Source of the DNA: Chlorops oryzae
Taxonomy: Eukaryota > Arthropoda > Insecta > Diptera > Chloropidae
NCBI GenBank assembly: GCA_020466095.1
Contig: CM035808.1
Span: 10,903,163 to 10,967,162 of the forward strand
Reading direction: 5' to 3'
Length of the DNA: 64,000 nt
The notes beneath the pieces are model-generated. The model was not told the origin of the DNA. It was given only the letters and a program-made list of their open reading frames with translations, and did no database searches. Below, piece after piece: positions 11,899-22,100 of this stretch; position 1 is the first letter of the stretch; the number at the start of each line of letters is the position of its first letter. A program made the translations under genes and the position numbers.

Positions 11899-12070
11899 GT
11901 TATGATTAATAGTTTAACCGTTTGACGACGGCCACAGCCACAGTAGGGGAGTGGAAAATGAAAAGAATTTTTTTATTCATATTCATTTTATGATCCCCTC
12001 AAGCGATGAGGGCATAAATATGGGGATGAATTAAAAAAAAAGAAAAAAAAGAATACATTCAAATACTCAC

Positions 12071-12744
12071 TATTTTCCATATACACTTTCGCCTTGTAGC
12101 CACCGAAATGATGCGAATAATCAGATACGAAATGCAAGCCAAGATATGATCCACTTGTTATGTGACGCAACAGTTTCAGCTTTGAGCTCCAGTCCCCGCA
12201 TAAGCGTTTCGGCAAATGATCATCACTATTTATGGGATTCGCATGATGGGAATGTGGATTACCCCTTGGATAATCGGGTGTCTGTACGATATAATTCGTA
12301 TGCGGCTTATATAGATTCGAAACGATGTGTAAAAATTTCTCATAATTGCTTTGAGCGAGATTGTAGTTGTTGTAGTTATTCGAATATAAATAATTATCAC
12401 CGTTGTCATTAAAATTAAACTTATTATCATTAATTGCGTTAGCATTAGCATTAGTATTAGTATTAGAGTTAATTACAGTGCTCGTAGACGTAGACGTAAA
12501 TGTAGACGCAGAAATAGACGAAGACGTGGATGTAGATGTAGACGTATATAAATTAGGACTAGGATTCTCATAAGAACTCCGCTTTCGAAAATTTCTATTC
12601 GTACTGCTATTGTTGTTGCCATTGTTGTTTTTGTTATTCGTATTAGAAGAATTAATTTTTGTATTTTTATGCTTGGAAGATTTCGAATATCTCGCATAAT
12701 CCATGTGCGTTGGTTCAGTTATTTCCAAGTAATCGTAAGTACAA
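12071..12744 (-). CDS. Exon 6: second half of CUB domain 3 with large Asn/Ser/Thr insertion
   Basis: Acceptor TCGAGCAG ends at 12745 and the exon continues the frame of exon 5 to give GCTYDYLEI. Donor GTGAGT starts at 12070; phase 2 in, phase 1 out. The CUB pattern C-x-YDYLEI is interrupted by ~170 residues of Asn-, Ser- and Thr-rich sequence with ST and NT/NA dipeptide repeats, including NFRKRS, a possible basic cleavage site. The CUB then resumes with RLCGDW, LGLHFVSDYS and GGYKAKVYM. The insert sits in the loop before the LCG strand. Low-complexity codon repeats make this exon prone to length variation. Confidence 0.87.
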
Positions 12745-12837
12745 CTGCTCGAAAGAAAAACGGGAGAAAAACGGTGGAAGAAACGGGACAAGGGGAAGAT
12801 AAATCGATTTTCTAAAAGACCCTTTACACATCGTTAA

Positions 12838-13569
12838 GGGGGTCTTCTCATTGAGCAACTTTTTTTTTCGACTTTTTTTTTTTGCATTTATTTATAGCTT
12901 GGGTAGTTGTGAATATGCCCCTAAAAGGATTTTATGAAATTCGAAATAGTTAAGAGGATATAGCCTTCTTTGTCGAGCAAGATCTGCGCTAAAACGAGTA
13001 ATTTTTGCGTTGCTTCAAACTTTAAACGCGTTTATCTCGAAACCACGTTTTTCGAACTGGCGGCCATGATATCTCCAGTTCAACTGAACCGATTTTCATG
13101 AAACAAAGTGGAATCGACGCAGAATTGTCACCATTCTCGGGTGAACCTCGACCATAATTTAAAAAAATTTTTTACTATTTTTTTTTTACACTAAACTACA
13201 AAAAAAAAGCCCGAAATTGAAATTTTTTTTTGAATGGCCGCCATTTTGTCAAAAAAAATACAAAATTAAGCTTGAGGTTCACCCGAGAATTACATCTATA
13301 CTGATTATAACCCCGTTTTTTTTCCATTTCGGACGCTCCGGAGACCCGGAATCGTGGCCGCCGTGATGGCACCTTTTTTTTTCACCACCAACTTTGAAGT
13401 CTCATTACTTTTTGAACAGCCCACGTATCGAGGCAAAAAAATTTTTTTATTTACTTTGAACCTTTTGTAATACAATAAATAAAAAAAGTTTTCAATTATT
13501 CTTTGCGTTTTCAAATAAGAATTTTTTTAAAAAGGGTCCAAAAAACGGGTTTTCAATGAGAAGACCCCC
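12838..13569. mobile_element. piggyBac-like MITE filling intron 5-6
   Basis: 732 bp with perfect 17-base inverted ends GGGGGTCTTCTCATTGA, flanked on both sides by TTAA (12834-12837 and 13570-13573). TTAA target sites and G/C-run ends are typical of the piggyBac superfamily. An inner inverted repeat (TTCTCGGGTGAACCTCGACC at ~13133 against GAGGTTCACCCGAGAA at ~13272) forms a second stem. No transposase frame is present. It makes up most of the 847-bp intron. Confidence 0.85.
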
Positions 13570-13591
13570 TTAAGATTTCACATCGGCTTAC

Positions 13592-13790
13592 CCGGGTTCG
13601 TTTTCGATGACAAGCTCTTCAAATTCAAGAACAATACGATAGCCGGCGGGTGCTGTTATTGTCGTAAAACAATTTGCATTATCTGGATACTGACGTGGAA
13701 ATGATGGGCTCCAGACAGATGCACGTGAATGCTCCTTGGTAAGCGAGACCGTTTTATTGCAATCGTTGAACCAATTTCTTCGAAATGTCT
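13592..13790 (-). CDS. Exon 5: first half of CUB domain 3
   Basis: Acceptor TTTGATAG ends at 13791; donor GTAAGC starts at 13591; 199 bases, phase 1 in, phase 2 out. It encodes NDCNKTVSL, then SPSFPRQYPDNANC, then TITAPAGYRIVLEFEEL, the classic first half of a CUB domain: Cys, the S-P-x-x-P-x-x-Y-P strand, second Cys, then the I-x-A-P strand and the L-x-F-x-x-L strand. It ends in ENEPG just before the third Cys. The intron to exon 4 is only 98 bases; the intron to exon 6 is mostly a transposon. Confidence 0.88.
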
Positions 13791-13888
13791 CTATCAAAAA
13801 GTGACGTACAAGAAAAATTGATGAAGTTAATTCTCAAAAGAAAGGATTTCAAAATATTAGGAAGTTTTCTTTTTTCTTTTGTTTTTAC

Positions 13889-14101
13889 CATCACTCATTG
13901 CACGTTCGCATAAGGGAAAATTATTGGCATTGCAGTCTCTATCGTTCCACATGAAACCATGTGTTATTGGATTTCCATTGGTCTGAATGCCTGGCGGTGT
14001 GCGAAAATACCGTCGCAGCTCGATGCAATCCTGATGACTGAGTCCATCGTCATTCGGCTGCTTATTGTAATGGCCATGTTGCATCCAGCCGGGAAACCAA
14101 T
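13889..14101 (-). CDS. Exon 4: second half of C-type lectin domain 1
   Basis: Starts after TCCTTTAG at 14102 and ends before GTAAAA at 13888; 213 bases, phase 1 in and out. With the last base of exon 3 it reads NWFPGWMQHGHYNKQPNDDG, then HQDC, MWNDRDC and PLCER. These are the hallmarks of the calcium-binding half of a CTLD: a QPN in the place of EPN/QPD, and an intact WND. In known CTLDs, EPN tends to go with mannose-type and QPD with galactose-type binding. The QPN here makes calcium-dependent sugar binding plausible but its specificity open. All four conserved Cys positions of the long-form fold appear present across exons 3-4. Confidence 0.88.
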
Positions 14102-14262
14102 CTAAAGGACATTGGGGTTTCAGTTCAAAAAGGGAACATGATAATTTTATTACTATTGTTTTAATAAAAATTAAGTGAAATATTAAGTAAACTTTCATTT
14201 ACATGATACACGAATGTGCATCCATTGGGGATTGTTGTTTTAAGTAAGCTTTGTACAATATA

Positions 14263-16145
14263 CAGTAGATTCGCGATAACCCGATTACACAATAGGGCGA
14301 AAAACGTGCTGACTTGATAATTTTTTCCGCTTGATCGATTCAAATTGCGTTTTTATTCTCACCCATGCTAATGTATATGTACTGTGCAAACTCAATCTAC
14401 ATTCCTTTGTAGGTACTTATTAACGTATTTTTTGATTATATGCATATGGGTATTTCCAGAAAATGTTTTTGTGGCGCCCGTATATAGCTGATTGCCATTC
14501 GACACTGCATAGAAACTTTGAAAAATATAGAAGCCCCCATAAGCTGCATGAAAGTACATATTGAGAAGCCAAAGTACTATTTACCGCATACTTGAATTCA
14601 GGACTTAAAATTGCTCATTCAAATGTCGCGTCCGTTTGGAAATGCCCATATATGGACAGTTCAAAACGGAAAGGAAAGATTGTGCTTAATAACAAGTGCT
14701 CGCTTCATTGTTATTGATACATAGGTGGGTAGGCACGTTCAATGCTTTTTTTTCGCATTGATCTTGTGGATCCCATTATAATATGTATGTACATAATTTT
14801 AAAGGTAAAAAAGGGGAATTTTTTTGAAATAAAAAAAAATTTTTTTAAAAAATTACGTCTCTCGTAGAAAATCGAGAAATAAAATTAAAAAAAGTTTATA
14901 GAGTTTCGGACCAAAAACCCAAAAAATCCGGAAAATGCATGACTCCCGATTTCGGTGAAATTTTTGTATATGGAATAAGTGAAAAATTCTAAAATTTTGA
15001 CACTAAAATTAAAAAAAAACTGATTACAGCTAGTCTAGTTCCACACTGGTCCAAAAAGGACCAGTTACGCCTTTGAATGCAATAAAATATGGTCTACGCA
15101 AATAAATCGCTAACTTTGAGCCCCCGTATCTCGGCACCCTGCCAATATAATGTACAGTTATTTTGCACATTTATTACACGAAATTTCATTCACATCGGAG
15201 AGAAAAGTTTTTTCTGGTGGGTGCACTTGACGTGGTTTGTCCCCAATAGCGAATCTTCTGAAGGCTTTTTCGCTTCATTTTTAGTGCATTATATATTCTT
15301 TTTCTCCTTCTAAGGAATTCTCTGAGTAACGATATTTTTTCGGTCCCTTGGAGTTCATTATAGAGACTGTAGCTATTTTTTTATGAAGTTAGTCATAATT
15401 AGGGCTCGGATTTTGAATATTTTGAATTTTTTTGAATTATTTTGAATTATTTGAATTTATTGAACATTTTGAATTTTTTTAATTTAACTGTGCTTTTTGA
15501 ATATTTTATTCACTGAAATAGGCTTTTTTGTGGTTAATTTGACAATTCAAAATTTTAATAGGCATACAAAATCGAACTAATTTGAACTAATTTTTTACTA
15601 TGAATTTATTTGAATATTTTGAATTTTTTGCATTTTTTTTTTGAATTTTTTTGAATATTGTTTGTATTTTTTTTAAATTTTTTTTTTGAATTTTTTTGAA
15701 TATTTTTTTGATTTTTATGAATTTTTTGCATAGGCATACAAAATCGAACTAATTTGGAATTTTTGACTTTGAATTTTTTGAATACATATTTTGAAATTTT
15801 TGCATTTTTGTTTGAAGTTTTTTTTTTTTGAATATTTTGAGTTTTTTGCATTTTTGTTTGAATATTTTTTGAATTTTTTTTTTTTTCATTTTTTCTACAT
15901 ATTCAAATTCCGAGGCATAGTCATAATTTTGAAACCGCGATATCTCAAATTCTAGAGCCAATCAAAAAAAAAAAAACGGTTGATGGGACTGAATTCAGTG
16001 CCCCCAACATGTTTACCAGATTTGTCTCCATGTTGTTAAAAAATAAAAGTACCAAATTCGAGCACATCGTTGTGAATAAAAGTAACAAATTTGAAATTTC
16101 ACACAAGGTCGGAATTCAGTAGTTCGAGTTATCGCGAGTTCACTG
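14263..16145. mobile_element. TA-flanked pogo/Tc1-like TIR element (non-autonomous)
   Basis: Ends CAGTAGATTCGCGATAACCC at left and, inverted, CAGTGAACTCGCGATAACTC at right; TA on both sides (14261-14262 and 16146-16147). 1,883 bp including a nested hAT-like element at 15401-15917. No transposase frame was found. TA duplication and CAGT ends suit the pogo branch of Tc1/mariner, but this is inference. Confidence 0.75.
15401..15917. mobile_element. hAT-like element nested in the 14263 element (GAATTTTTT-rich)
   Basis: Left end AGGGCTCGGATTTTGAATAT; right end ATTCAAATTCCGAGG inverted. TCATAATT flanks both sides (15393-15400 and 15921-15928), an 8-bp duplication. The body is a degenerate TTTGAATATTTTGAATTTTT repeat in place of the CATACTTT body of the 4641 family, although the first ten bases are the same. 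Confidence 0.7.
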
Positions 16146-16232
16146 TATATTCATACACATATATCCACCACATTTCTAATTTTTTTAAATTGAGAAAAAT
16201 GCTTCATGCTATTATGGGGCGTGAATACTAAC

Positions 16233-17663
16233 TTGTATATTGAAATGACAAGCCGTCGGTCCAACGGAAGTCGCCCTCGTAGCTCTTATCGGAGCCACCA
16301 ATCCAATATGCGTTTTGATCCTGATAGCCAGGGCTATGCTGCAAAAGGTTATTGATAACTTCCTGTTGCATATCATTTCGAATGGAGGCCAAATGTCCGC
16401 CCAGTCCGACGCAATGTTGTTCAGCGTCATACCAACGCCGAGGGCCGTCGATGATGGTAACGCAAAATTGTTGTATGGCCACCCAACCATAAGCACAATT
16501 CGAGACGACTTCATGTACGGGGAGTGCCTCATACGAAAGGTAAACAGTGGGCAAAGCTAATACCAACGTGCCGCCGCCATTCGCCTTTCCACTTTCAATG
16601 CCGCCAACTTGGCGACTTGGCGGTGTCAGCACCGGCTGCTGTAGCCGCTGTGCAGCACGAAAGAAATGTACACTGAGCGTATTCCCCGTTGACTCCAACA
16701 CAAATGCACGCGTGCTTTCGGAATTCTCCACGCAATGCGACCATTTGGAAAAATCATTTTCGAAGACTTTTATAATAATGCCCCCACATTTTGCACTGGC
16801 ACTGGCACTGGCACTCGGGACCGAAATCGTGCCAGGATTTTGCGCTTTGTGATTTACATTTAGAAACGCCTTCAATCGATTTCCGCCGTTGCTATTTCCG
16901 ATCGTAGAGTTCGCAACGAATTCATTTCCCCAATTCATTTGCGGTCGCAGTGATTCCAGCGTCGTCGTCGTCCTCGTCGCCATCATCGTCGTCGTCGTCC
17001 TCGTCATATTGACGAGTTGTGTATGAATCGATTCGCCCGTCGATGTGTAAACGATGTAGGAGGACGACGACGCTGGCGCACCGTCCATCGTGTGCGGGCC
17101 ATTGCTGCGACTAGGGTTTACGTTCGCTGGCAGGACATCTGATACGTTGTTCGCTACCAGTCGTAACATTATGCGATTACCATACGGCAGGTGTATACGG
17201 AAGTAGCATTCGAGTGAGTCGTACCTCGTCGGTTGTACGTAGAACTCGGCTGATTGATTACTGCTCGACACATTGTAGCACGAGTCAACGAGCTTAAAGC
17301 TTAAGCTAAACATTGGACTCTTATGAAATTGAATCGATGTCCGCGCGCGTACATCAAAATGATACATTCGCTCGGCGTCCTGCAGCTCTTCCAATTTTCC
17401 ACAGAGCATTGAGCGGTTGCTGAACCGCACATAGCCGCCATTCGTCGTGCACGGGACGTTCAAGCGTTGCAGTTCAACAAGTATTCCGGGTGCTGCGTGT
17501 TCTATCGTTGTTATTGTATGCTCATGCTGCTGCTGGTGTTGTTGTTCTTGCTTTTGTTGCCGCTGATAGGACGGAAAGTCGACCGTGCATTCATTACTGT
17601 AAAGGGGCAGCATCGTATAGTCCAGTGTGCCCGCTGTTATTTCGCGCAACAGCATTTGACAGT
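16233..17663 (-). CDS. Exon 3: two divergent CUB domains and first half of C-type lectin domain 1
   Basis: 477 codons; acceptor CCCCGTAG ends at 17664 and donor GTTAGT starts at 16232; phase 1 in and out. The first CUB-like domain (about codons 1-135) has spaced Cys and a central LCG, with a Gln/His-rich insertion. The second (about 136-385) is split by Ser-, Thr- and Asn-rich sequence, including a Thr cluster from GTC/GTT repeats and a Ser-Ala dipeptide run, before its CGG strand. From about codon 395 a long-form CTLD begins: CAYGW, then WYDAEQHC, GGHLASI, and YWIGGSDKS leading to FRWTDG. Several NxS/T sites (NRS, NVS, NQS, NMT) fit an extracellular protein. The CTLD is completed by exon 4. 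Confidence 0.88.
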
Positions 17664-18796
17664 CTACGGGGGGGCGGGGATTAATTTCATCAAGGAGACA
17701 AAGAAAAACCAAAAAACGTTATGGTTAGGGGGGAGTGAAGAGATTTTGAGCTTAATTAAAAAATACTTCAACGGGCTCTTGACTGCACAGTGGAAAATAA
17801 ATTTTCAATATGAATGATTCAATTCTATTATGAATAGACTTCGCATAAACTCCATTTTGTTTCATAAGGAAGACGAATTATTTGCAAGGAAGAGAATAGG
17901 TACTCAAAGAAAAAAAATAACTAGGCATTAAATAAAGTAAATACTTCGATCACAGATTTTCGGAATTGTAAAAGCATCTATTAGAATAAATTTTAGAATC
18001 AAACATGTCTTCGCTTGACCTCAAAGGCGAATTATTCGTCTAGTGAATGAACGAACTGCATTTAATTTTATTTTGAACACCCAAAAAGATCCGAGATAAG
18101 ACTTGGATGGTAGAAGAATAAAAAAACAATGGCCTCTCCAAATAGACATAAAATTCATAAAATTTAGAACAGGGCAGGTAAGTCAAAATGTGTCAAAATG
18201 ACCTATTGTCTCTCAAAATGACCGATGTAACCGATGGTAATGCAAAAAGTAATCCAAAAGGTGTACTGTTTATGCATTACAGAATCGATTAATTTTAACA
18301 CGGCGATGTCCTAGCGAATGTAATGCATGCCTATTTGCATTCTCAAGTAATGCTATAGAAGTATGTAACGTTTTGCTGTGAGAGTGAACATATTAAGCAA
18401 CACATTACCTTTTCGATTACCTCTCCATGCAAATTTGTTCAATTTACTTTGCATTCCTATTTCATCGATGAAAAAATGCATTACTTTGGATCCTCTATTC
18501 ACACACAAACGTTCTAGAACGAATACTCCAAAATTGGAATATTTTCAATTTCATGCGATCATGCCACGAGCTATCAAATCGACTCGCCAACACGACCACT
18601 TACGATTGAGCATTGCACCGAACCGAGCCGAACCGTTCGCACGAACATGCTCGAATATGGATGGGCAACTTTACAATCAAACACGTTTAAGGTATTTGCA
18701 CGTGCTGAATATTTGCTGGTATTCTTGTACTGGTGAAAACCAGGCTAAACGGATGAAACTAGTGAGAAAAACAGTGAAAACCCCCCCAAAAAATAT

Positions 18797-19060
18797 ACTA
18801 AAAACCCACAAAACACTCGCTTCCCTGCAAGTGAGAACGCGTCTTATATAGGAACGAATATAAATCAAATGAGAATTATACTGTTTACAACTAAAAAATC
18901 GTTAGGGCTGCAGTGTATAGAATGCATTAGGAGCTCTGATGAAAGAAAACCCTGCTTTTTTCGATTATGTTTGAGTTGGCAAAATCGGAAATTATTGCGA
19001 TCGAGTTAGTATGCCGAAGGAAGGTAATTTTAATGATGATATATAGGTACGCTGCAGGAA
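18797..19060. repeat. Dispersed repeat (copy with 44772-45056)
   Basis: Shares ordered blocks with 44772-45056: AAAACACTCGCT, GTCTTATATAGGAAC, AAATGAGAA, TTAGGGCTGCA and the TTTTTTCGAT end. A short piece of it (AAACCAAATGAGAATTATAC) also lies at 55621-55640. Class unknown. Confidence 0.6.
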
Positions 19061-19490
19061 GACATGTCTGCTATCATATCGAGTCTTAACCAAAAAAAAA
19101 AAAAAAAAAAACGTCAACGTGAAATTTTATAGGGAACGTTTTTTGTAAAAAATAGTTGAATAGAGTCTAGATATTATGGAGAAATTCATAACCTTGTTGC
19201 TAAAGTCTTTTTGGCGGTTAAGGTTCGATATTCCGCAAAGTTTATACTAAGGTCAAAAGAGCCAACGTTAAAAGTTCGTTCAAATGTCAGCAATATTTCG
19301 AGGTGAAGTCGTTGAAAAAATTTTGTCAACCGGGTATATGATAAATCTCTATTGACCATGTCAACGAGGTGTCTACAGATCGAATTTTTCCATCATGAAT
19401 GTAATAAAAAATTTTCTTGGTAAAAGGCCGTGGATAAATATATCTTCGCATTAGCGAAATAGTCCTATTGTCGACATTATCCCTGCGTAT

Positions 19491-19969
19491 GGTACTACCC
19501 TGTAGGAATATGAACTGGTGTCGTACTAGTACTTTACTAGTGCAAAAGCCACCAGTACTAGTTCTTTTCTATACCCCTGTCCACATAAAATTCTGTCGAA
19601 AATCAGTACAACATCTGTACAGGAAAGCACTAGTACAGTATGCACCAGAATTATTCTAGTACTTTTCGATCCAATTGGGTAAATTTGCACCAGTTAAATA
19701 CTAGTGATGTTTACGGGGAAAAGTTTACAGAATCGTGGATTTTTTTTCAGTACAAAATGGAAATAAATATTTCTAATAAAAGAAAACCATTCGGTTGTGT
19801 ATTTATTATCAATTTATAACGCTTCAATGAATGAATGAAATTATTCCACTGATCACTAGTATAGTTATGGTGCAAACTTACCCAAACATTGCACTAGTTC
19901 TTTTAGTACTGGTAAAAGTGCTAGTTCCTTTAGGCAAATTGCTTAACAGCTTTCTACAGGGTAAGTACC
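19491..19969. mobile_element. ACTAGT-rich inverted-repeat element
   Basis: Ends GGTACTACCCTGTAG and, inverted, GGTACTTACCCTGTAG. Between them seven exact ACTAGT hexamers occur in about 480 bp, mostly as GTACTAGT or GCACTAGT, together with CTGGTG-type relatives. CTAGT/ACTGGT motifs continue to about 20090. Possible subterminal transposase-binding repeats; the superfamily cannot be assigned. Confidence 0.5.
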
Positions 19970-21248
19970 ATATGTTAATGTGTCAGTACATATTCAATAA
20001 TTTTCCCTGTTGCTAGTTATTTTTTAAATGACATGCTAGTGTCAATTGTCACCAGCGCTTTGCTTTGCGAAGGGTATAACTGGTCAGTATTGCTGCTTCT
20101 TAATCACCGATGTCAAGCCCTGATTTTTTTAATACGAGATTCTACCACATGAAAAAGAGAAAAACCTCAATTGGGAACAAATTTTTAGAATTCGAATGAA
20201 ATTGTTTGAGTGATTAAGGTACTTTTGGGAAAAAATATGACAATTAATCTTCTACATATTCTAAGAAGCAATAAAGCAAAACTTTTCACGCGAGGCATGG
20301 TGACATAACTCTCTTTTGAAATCTATCATAGCAAAGCCAGCCGACACTTTCATTTTTCTAATTTGGATTTTTTCCTATTTGAAATTTTGCTGAAAAGGGA
20401 CCACTGTGCAGCGAAGCATTCAATCCGGCGAGTAACTTTTAAAAATTTTATTTGCAAAATTTCATTCGTTTTTGCGCTGGCATTTTTCGGATCTCGCACA
20501 TTGTTGGAACTTACCTTTTCGAAGTTTGAATTTAAAGGTCTTTTTATGCAACAACTGCTCGGATGCCATGCTGACATTGTCGGTGCTCTGGTTTGTTGCA
20601 GCAGTTTCATTGCTCATCCATCGTATTGAGGCACGAAAAAATACCCTTGAAAAGAAAACGGCGAAATAAAAATTGAGAATCGAGAATTAAAATGAAAATG
20701 AAAAGGCAAAGCAAATAATGCACGTGCACATTATAGCACATTGGTGTGAAAATGTGTCATGGTTCGAGGGTGAAACTACTTTCGGAACTTTTCGCTTTAA
20801 AATCTTATCCTTTTCGTTTGTGGTTAAAAAGTTTTTCGTAAGTAAGTTTTCCATTTTATATGAAGAACATACCCCCCCTCTGGCAGCTGATATCGTGCGA
20901 AAACTTCCCGACCGAAAGACGTGCGCACAAACGTCGAGAATTGCAATGATTTATGCCTTTTTGTTTGGAAAGAACCACGATGTTTTAATTTCGAGAAATG
21001 CAAACACGTAAAGCGTTATGATTTTATGTCTTTACCTTTTGGCTTAACAAAGTCAACTTTTTTAATGAATGGAAAATTCAATTAAATGACAAAGGCAGGA
21101 GGAGAATTATGGATTTTTTTATATATTTTTTTTTTTCAAAAAGTTCTCCCAAGGAAGAAGGAATTTATTTTCGTAGGAAACAAATTGCTTCTCAATTCCC
21201 TGCAGGGTTCTACTTTAATTATAAAATTAAAATAAATTGAGTGTTGTG

Positions 21249-21732
21249 CAGAGGCGGACTGGGGGTCAAAGGGCCCACCGGGCGTTACCTAAGGGGCTAT
21301 TTCCACTACACCGCATTTAGCATTTGCATCTTTAAAGATGCTAGACCCGTTTCCACTGCGTTTCGCATTTAGCATTTTGTGAAAATTTGAATTTTTGTTC
21401 GGAAAAATATTTGAATTCTTTGAAGTAGGCTTTGAAATGTTAAAAATTTGAAGAAAATATCAATGAAAACTAGACGGTTTTTAGCATTTTTATCGCATTT
21501 TCTCAAGATGCTGAAAAATGCTGTTTTAAGAACAACAACAATTACATGTAATTCAAAGCCGCATTTTTGAGCATTTTTTAAAAATGCTGAAAAATGCTAA
21601 ATGCGTCTGTAGTGGAAACAGCCCCTAAGAAAAAAAAATATTAAAAAAAATCCTTACTCCATGAGTATAGATCCCAGGTACAGCTCACTGGGGGCCCACT
21701 GGGCATTTGCTAGTAGGCCCAGTCCGCCCCTG
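21249..21732. mobile_element. hAT-like MITE, host of a nested element
   Basis: Ends CAGAGGCGGACTGGG and, inverted, CAGGGGCGGACTGGG; inner GGGCCCACCGGG / CCCAGTGGGCCC also pair. Exact 8-bp duplication GTGTTGTG at 21241-21248 and 21733-21740. Without the nested element (21293-21625) it would be about 150 bp. Confidence 0.88.
21293..21625. mobile_element. PIF/Harbinger-like MITE nested in the hAT-like MITE
   Basis: 333 bp with ends GGGGCTATTTCCACTACA and, inverted, GGGGCTGTTTCCACTACA, followed by CGCATTTAGCATTT on both arms. Flanked by TAA (21290-21292 and 21626-21628), the 3-bp TWA duplication of PIF/Harbinger (Tourist-like) elements. The body repeats AAATGCTGAAAAATGCT. Confidence 0.82.
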
Positions 21733-22040
21733 GTGTTGTGATTTCAATAACAAATTGATTAGAAGTTTAACGGGCGTACACACACCCGTACTGATGACGA
21801 TTTTATTGCAAGGAAAAAATTTTAAACCCAGTGTGGGATAGGACTCATCACTGCACTGATCTCTGCGTAGTTTTAATATACTTATTGAGAATTAAAGACC
21901 CTAGTTATCTCAGTCAGAGCGGGCACCCTTTCAAATCTCACTGTTGTTCCATCCAATTAGAATGAAACTTTTTTTTAAATGAAAGCAATTACTTAGAGGT
22001 ATTTAAAAAAATTTTTTTTACACAAGCGTCAAACTGCGAA

Positions 22041-22100
22041 TACACTGAAAAAAAAATTAACATTTTATTTTTAGTTTTGTGCAAAAATTTTCTCAGTGTA
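22041..22100. mobile_element. 60-bp TACACTGA palindrome
   Basis: TACACTGAAAAAA at left and TTTTCTCAGTGTA at right with only ~35 bp between them; a minimal member of the TACACYGA-ended group. Confidence 0.4.

Larger units (their letters stand above)
5641..12070 (-). other. Intron 6-7 (6.4 kb), repeat-rich
   Basis: Holds a local duplication (about 6060-6175 and 6295-6420, sharing ATGCGACAGAAAATT), a TACACTGA-ended element at 7846-8093, a repeat pair at 8200-8400 and 9798-10345, a less repetitive stretch at 8880-9300, and two head-to-tail hAT-like MITEs at 11406-11898. Sequence at 6600-7600 and 10350-11300 shows nothing I can name. Confidence 0.6.
14102..16232 (-). other. Intron 3-4, mostly one 1.9-kb element
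   Basis: The intron interrupts CTLD 1 within the NW of its WTDG...NW region. Only about 160 bp at the right side of exon 4 and 90 bp next to exon 3 are outside the 14263-16145 element. Confidence 0.75.

Noticed and set aside
18378..18851. 157-codon plus-strand frame
   Set aside because: Its 3' third lies in a dispersed repeat shared with 44772-45056 and the rest shows no domain or splice context.
19080..19110. Long poly-A as a retroposon tail
   Set aside because: No upstream coding or SINE-like sequence and no target duplication was visible around it.
20350..20629. Minus-strand exon candidate with GTAAGT donor near 20513, considered as the missing exon between exons 2 and 3
   Set aside because: With the only reasonable acceptor it would end in phase 0, not the phase 1 that exon 3 needs.
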